A stretch of DNA of 9,950 nucleotides, taken from an uncultured Elusimicrobium sp. (GTDB lineage Bacteria; Elusimicrobiota; Elusimicrobia; Elusimicrobiales; Elusimicrobiaceae). Position 1 is the stretch's first letter. Each line of letters begins with the position of its first letter. The stretch spans positions 1 to 9,950 of the forward strand of contig CAMGSK010000049.1 of the NCBI GenBank assembly GCA_946061795.1. The letters are read 5' to 3'. The notes under the pieces are model-generated. The model saw nothing but the letters and a program-made list of their open reading frames with translations. It was not told where the DNA came from and ran no database searches. The position numbers were made by a program, and so were the translations under genes. Below are positions 7,327 to 9,950 of this stretch, in pieces.

Positions 7327-7363
7327 ACGAAAGCGCACGTTGCGGCGCAGCCGTAAAAACGAA

Positions 7364-9487
7364 TTAGAAACTGGTGGGAGCGGTGCCTTTTTTAAAAGCT
7401 TCCAAAAATTTATTCGGGTCGGTCGGCGTGGCCAGTTTGCCCGTTTCGGGGTTTATATAAGAGAAAGAAATTCCTTCCGGCACGGCGAAATCGTCGGCGG
7501 GTTCGTCTTTTAAAATCTGCTCCATGATGTCGGCCCACCAGCGGGCGGTGGTGCTGCCCTGCCACTGGTATTTTTCTTGGGAGGTGTCGTCGTCATATCC
7601 CATCCAGGCCGCGGCGGCGGTGTGAGGGGTCATCCCCACAAACCACATGTCGCGGTGGCTCTGCGTAGTGCCGGTTTTGCCGGCCAGCGGGCGGCCCAAA
7701 CGGCTGGCGGCGCGTCCGCTTCCGCGCGTGACGACGCCTTTCATCATGTTAATAAGCAAATAGGAGTCTTGGGGAGAAAATGCTTCTCTTTCCTGTCCGA
7801 TGTGTTCTTCCAGTATGCGGCCGTTGCTGTCTTCCACTTTATCTATATAGTAATTGTCCGTATGGATGCCGCCGTTTCCAAACGTGCTGAGCGCGGCCAA
7901 ATGTTCGTCCATATTGACTACGGATACGCCTAATCCCAACGCCGGAACCGTAGGCATGGAGGCGGTCAGCCCGGCTTTGCGCGCCACGGCGATAACTTTG
8001 CGCGGACTGAGCGCGTCCACCAAATTGACTGCCACCAGGTTTTTGGATTTTTCCAACGCGCGCCGCAGCGGAATCCAGCCTTCGTTTCTTCCGCCCAAGT
8101 TTTGAGGAGCCCAAACGTTAAAAGCTTTGCTCCCCACAAAAGACTGCGCCGCCAAGTCCAGCGAGTACAAATCCGAATTTTCGTCAAACGTGTGCCAGTT
8201 CCTTCCGTCAAAGTAAAACATGGTGGGCAAATCTTTTACCAGTGTGGCGGGGGTATAGCCTTGCTGCAAAGCGGCCATCCAAACATAAGGTTTAAAAGAA
8301 GATCCCGGCTGGCGTTTTGCTTGGGTGGCGCGGTTAAATTTGCTTTCGGAAAAAGAGCGTCCTCCCACCATCACGCGGACCGCCCCCGTTTTCACGTCGC
8401 GCACCATAAACGCACCCTGCAGACGCGGATAGTCCTGCCGTTCTTTGGTTTCGCCGTCCGCTTCCACTTTTTCCACGGCGGCGTCCGGATCTTCGGGCTC
8501 TATTTCGATGCCCAGTCCTTTGGCCACCACCATGTCCAGTTCGGTGAGTTTTTCGTTCATGATTTTTTCGGCGGTTGCCTGCTGGTCAATATCTAAAGTG
8601 GTGTAAATGTTCAGACCGCCTTTCCACAGCGTTTCCGTGCCGTATTTGGGCTCCAGCGTCCGGCGGATGTGTTCAATAAAATACAGGCCCGGTTTGTCCG
8701 CATCGGAGGCGTTTTCTTTTTCCGGCAGGGGTTCCTGTTTGGCTTTTTCCAAATCCTCTTGGCTGATATAGCCTTGCTCGCGCATGACTTGCAAGACCAG
8801 GTTGCGGCGTTCCAGCGCTTTTTGCGGGTTGGCGAAGGGATTGTACGTGCCGGGGGAGGGAATCAACCCCACCATCAGGGCGGCCTCTCCGGTGGTAAGT
8901 TCGGACAACTCTTTGTTAAAGTAGCGTTTGGCGGCGGCTTTTACGCCGTAGGCTCCGCTGCCTAAATAAATTTCGTTTAAGTACAACTGCAAAATTTCCG
9001 GTTTGCTGAAGCGGTGTTCAATTTGTACGGCCAATACGATTTCGCGTATTTTGCGGATGATTTTTTTCTGTTGGGTCAAAAATACGCCGCGGGAAAGCTG
9101 CTGGGTCAGCGTAGATCCGCCTTGTTTGGCCCGTCCGGTCAGTACGTCATGCAGCAAAGCGCGCAAAATACCGCGCACGGAGAATCCGGCGTGTTTGAAA
9201 AAATCCCGGTCTTCCATGGCCACTACGCCGTTTTGCAAATCTACGGGAATTTCTTCCAGCGGCACCATGCTGCGTTTTTCAATGGAGAATTCATGAAACA
9301 ATTTGCCGTTGCGGTCAAACACTTTGCTGGTAAGGGAAGGGGTGTATTCCTCCATTTCATATACGGGAGGAATGCCGGAAAAAATATACCGCATGAAAAC
9401 CGCCCCGCAAATAATACTTACGAACAGGGCGCCCAGCAGCGCGTAAAGAAAAAATTTGGATTTGATGAATTTGACTGCGTTTTTCAT
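7364..9487 (-). CDS. Class A penicillin-binding protein 1A (glycosyltransferase/transpeptidase)
   Basis: A bifunctional peptidoglycan synthase anchored in the inner membrane with its body in the periplasm. Residues 12-35 are a signal anchor. The GT51 glycosyltransferase domain (about 60-235) shows EDRDFFKH (92-99, catalytic Glu92), GGSTLTQQL (123-131), REIVLAVQIE (148-157) and LYLNEIYLGSGAYGV (168-182). The transpeptidase domain (about 355-655) has SSFK (396-399, acyl-serine Ser396), SKN (481-483) and KTGT (604-607). The 707-residue length is normal for PBP1A/PBP2-type enzymes. An acidic stretch (about 326-352, rich in Glu and Asp) separates the linker from the transpeptidase domain. This is the most upstream gene of the minus-strand block. 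An extended -10 ends 7 nt before the ATG and there is no Shine-Dalgarno. It could be named mrcA or pbpA; orthology is not decided here. Confidence 0.95.
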   Translation of the reverse strand: MKNAVKFIKSKFFLYALLGALFVSIICGAVFMRYIFSGIPPVYEMEEYTPSLTSKVFDRNGKLFHEFSIEKRSMVPLEEIPVDLQNGVVAMEDRDFFKHAGFSVRGILRALLHDVLTGRAKQGGSTLTQQLSRGVFLTQQKKIIRKIREIVLAVQIEHRFSKPEILQLYLNEIYLGSGAYGVKAAAKRYFNKELSELTTGEAALMVGLIPSPGTYNPFANPQKALERRNLVLQVMREQGYISQEDLEKAKQEPLPEKENASDADKPGLYFIEHIRRTLEPKYGTETLWKGGLNIYTTLDIDQQATAEKIMNEKLTELDMVVAKGLGIEIEPEDPDAAVEKVEADGETKERQDYPRLQGAFMVRDVKTGAVRVMVGGRSFSESKFNRATQAKRQPGSSFKPYVWMAALQQGYTPATLVKDLPTMFYFDGRNWHTFDENSDLYSLDLAAQSFVGSKAFNVWAPQNLGGRNEGWIPLRRALEKSKNLVAVNLVDALSPRKVIAVARKAGLTASMPTVPALGLGVSVVNMDEHLAALSTFGNGGIHTDNYYIDKVEDSNGRILEEHIGQEREAFSPQDSYLLINMMKGVVTRGSGRAASRLGRPLAGKTGTTQSHRDMWFVGMTPHTAAAAWMGYDDDTSQEKYQWQGSTTARWWADIMEQILKDEPADDFAVPEGISFSYINPETGKLATPTDPNKFLEAFKKGTAPTSF

Positions 9488-9494
9488 TATTCTA

Positions 9495-9503
9495 ATTATA
9501 GCA
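9495..9503 (-). promoter_or_regulatory. Extended -10 promoter of pbp1A
   Basis: The minus strand reads TGCTATAAT, a consensus extended -10, with seven bases between it and the ATG at 9487. No -35 match is found 16-18 nt upstream, where the sequence is pure GC. The expected transcription start is at the start codon itself, suggesting a leaderless mRNA for the first gene of the block. Confidence 0.6.
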
Positions 9504-9512
9504 AACTTGTTT

Positions 9513-9540
9513 CCGCGCCGCCCCGCCGCCGCGGGCGCGG
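9513..9540. repeat. GC-rich inverted repeat in the divergent intergenic region
   Basis: CCGCGCC (9513-9519) and GGCGCGG (9534-9540) form a perfect 7-bp inverted repeat around a 14-nt GC-only centre. It lies between two AT-rich promoter-like patches, just upstream of the pbp1A -10. It is not followed by an adjacent U-tract in either direction, so a terminator is unlikely. It could be an operator or simply a GC-rich spacer. Confidence 0.4.
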
Positions 9541-9619
9541 GGGCGTTCTAGACTGTTTTTTCGCATGGCGGGAGAAACGGCAAAAAGATAGAATGCTGGG
9601 AAAAGGATGTGAAAAATAG

Positions 9620-9625
9620 TAAAAT
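9620..9625 (+). promoter_or_regulatory. Possible -10 element for the rightward gene
   Basis: TAAAAT, preceded by TAG, lies 31 nt before the ATG at 9657 on the plus strand. No good -35 is visible. The leader that would follow holds only a weak GCGGA as a ribosome-binding candidate. Confidence 0.25.
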
Positions 9626-9656
9626 CTAGCTAAACACGTTTTGCGGATTGCTTAGC

Positions 9657-9950
9657 ATGAAGAGGCCGAAAGAAACCAAGAAAACCTGCATTTATCCGTG
9701 CCCTTCCGAGTGCACGGAAACGGCGGCGTTTATAGACAATTCCTCCTCGCTCGTCTCCATTAAAGAGCGCGGCGTGGACGGATATGATTTGGTGTACGTG
9801 GCCGACATGCGCAGCAAACACGTATTTATGTTCGGTCTGCCCGGCGGAGCGTGCAAGGAAACGGATGTGGATCCGTTTCAGCCCGTGCATGTCCGGGCGC
9901 ATGAAAAAGCCGCCGCCGGAGAGGTGGTGGGATATGAATGGAGCGTCAGC
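9657..9950 (+). CDS. Hypothetical protein with Cys-rich N-terminus, 3' end beyond window
   Basis: ATG 9657 opens 98 codons with no stop up to the window edge; an in-frame TAG at 9627-9629 lies upstream, and TTG 9648 is the only other possible start. The frame is shown by the absence of stops and by GC-ending codons like the neighbours. The product begins with a basic stretch (MKRPKETKK), then CIYPCPSEC (11-19, three Cys with spacing C-x3-C-x3-C) and a fourth Cys at 68. Then follow YDLVYVADMRSKHVFMFGLP (43-62) and GEVVGYEWSV (88-97), which look like beta-strands. No signal peptide or membrane segment is seen, so it is probably cytoplasmic. I recognise no family. It is divergent from pbp1A across a 169-nt gap. 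A Cys-based metal or redox site is possible but unproven. Confidence 0.65.
   Translation, partial: MKRPKETKKTCIYPCPSECTETAAFIDNSSSLVSIKERGVDGYDLVYVADMRSKHVFMFGLPGGACKETDVDPFQPVHVRAHEKAAAGEVVGYEWSVS

Noticed and set aside
7343..7353. Small hairpin between pbp1A and mfd
   Set aside because: Only 4 bp with a 3-nt loop and no U-tract on the minus strand; not a credible terminator.
6682..7356. Plus-strand 224-codon open frame opposite the start of mfd
   Set aside because: Antisense to the conserved N-terminus of Mfd; composition is Arg/Gly/Phe-rich as expected of a shadow, with no recognisable domain.
1..9950. CRISPR array, tRNA, rRNA, insertion sequence, phage or toxin-antitoxin genes
   Set aside because: I saw no regularly spaced repeats, cloverleaf, transposase or integrase motifs, or small paired genes on either strand.

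Overview
The window is almost entirely one minus-strand block of housekeeping and cell-envelope genes from a diderm bacterium. In transcription order these are: a class A penicillin-binding protein (9487-7364), Mfd (7314-4165), a lipoprotein parvulin (4161-3304), a larger SurA/PpiC-type periplasmic isomerase (3320-2034), PdxA (1966-1025) and the 5' part of RuvA (917 to about 447). From protein style, the moderately high GC content, a RuvA with unusual hairpins and the absence of Shine-Dalgarno sequences, I infer a gut Elusimicrobiota-type genome. No database search was possible, so this placement is tentative.

The first ~450 bases do not belong with the rest. They are AT-rich, run on the plus strand and encode the start of a lipoprotein (carboxypeptidase-regulatory-like fold plus TPR-like helices) of the kind common in Treponema. 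At about 440-456 this gene and ruvA both break off mid-domain and run into each other. An assembly chimera between two gut bacteria is the simplest explanation; a genuine recombination junction is the alternative.

The right end has a divergent intergenic region (9488-9656) with a GC-rich inverted repeat, and then a plus-strand gene (9657 onward) that runs off the window. Its 98 visible codons encode a Cys-rich N-terminus and match no family I recognise.

The strongest biological pattern is in the start regions. Four of the six minus-strand genes (pbp1A, mfd, the lipoprotein isomerase and ruvA) have a -10-like hexamer, usually the extended form TGCTA(T/A)A(A/G)T, ending only 6-7 nt before the ATG and have no adjacent Shine-Dalgarno. 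The overlapping internal gene (3320-2034) instead has a clear AAGGTGG. This fits leaderless transcription of several genes. The last large isomerase gene is followed by a strong hairpin terminator whose U-tract ends next to the pdxA start codon, so pdxA is probably a separate or read-through unit.

Functionally, the block combines peptidoglycan synthesis, transcription-coupled repair, envelope protein folding, vitamin B6 synthesis and Holliday-junction processing. I see no CRISPR, tRNA, rRNA, insertion sequence or phage gene, and no evident new defence system.
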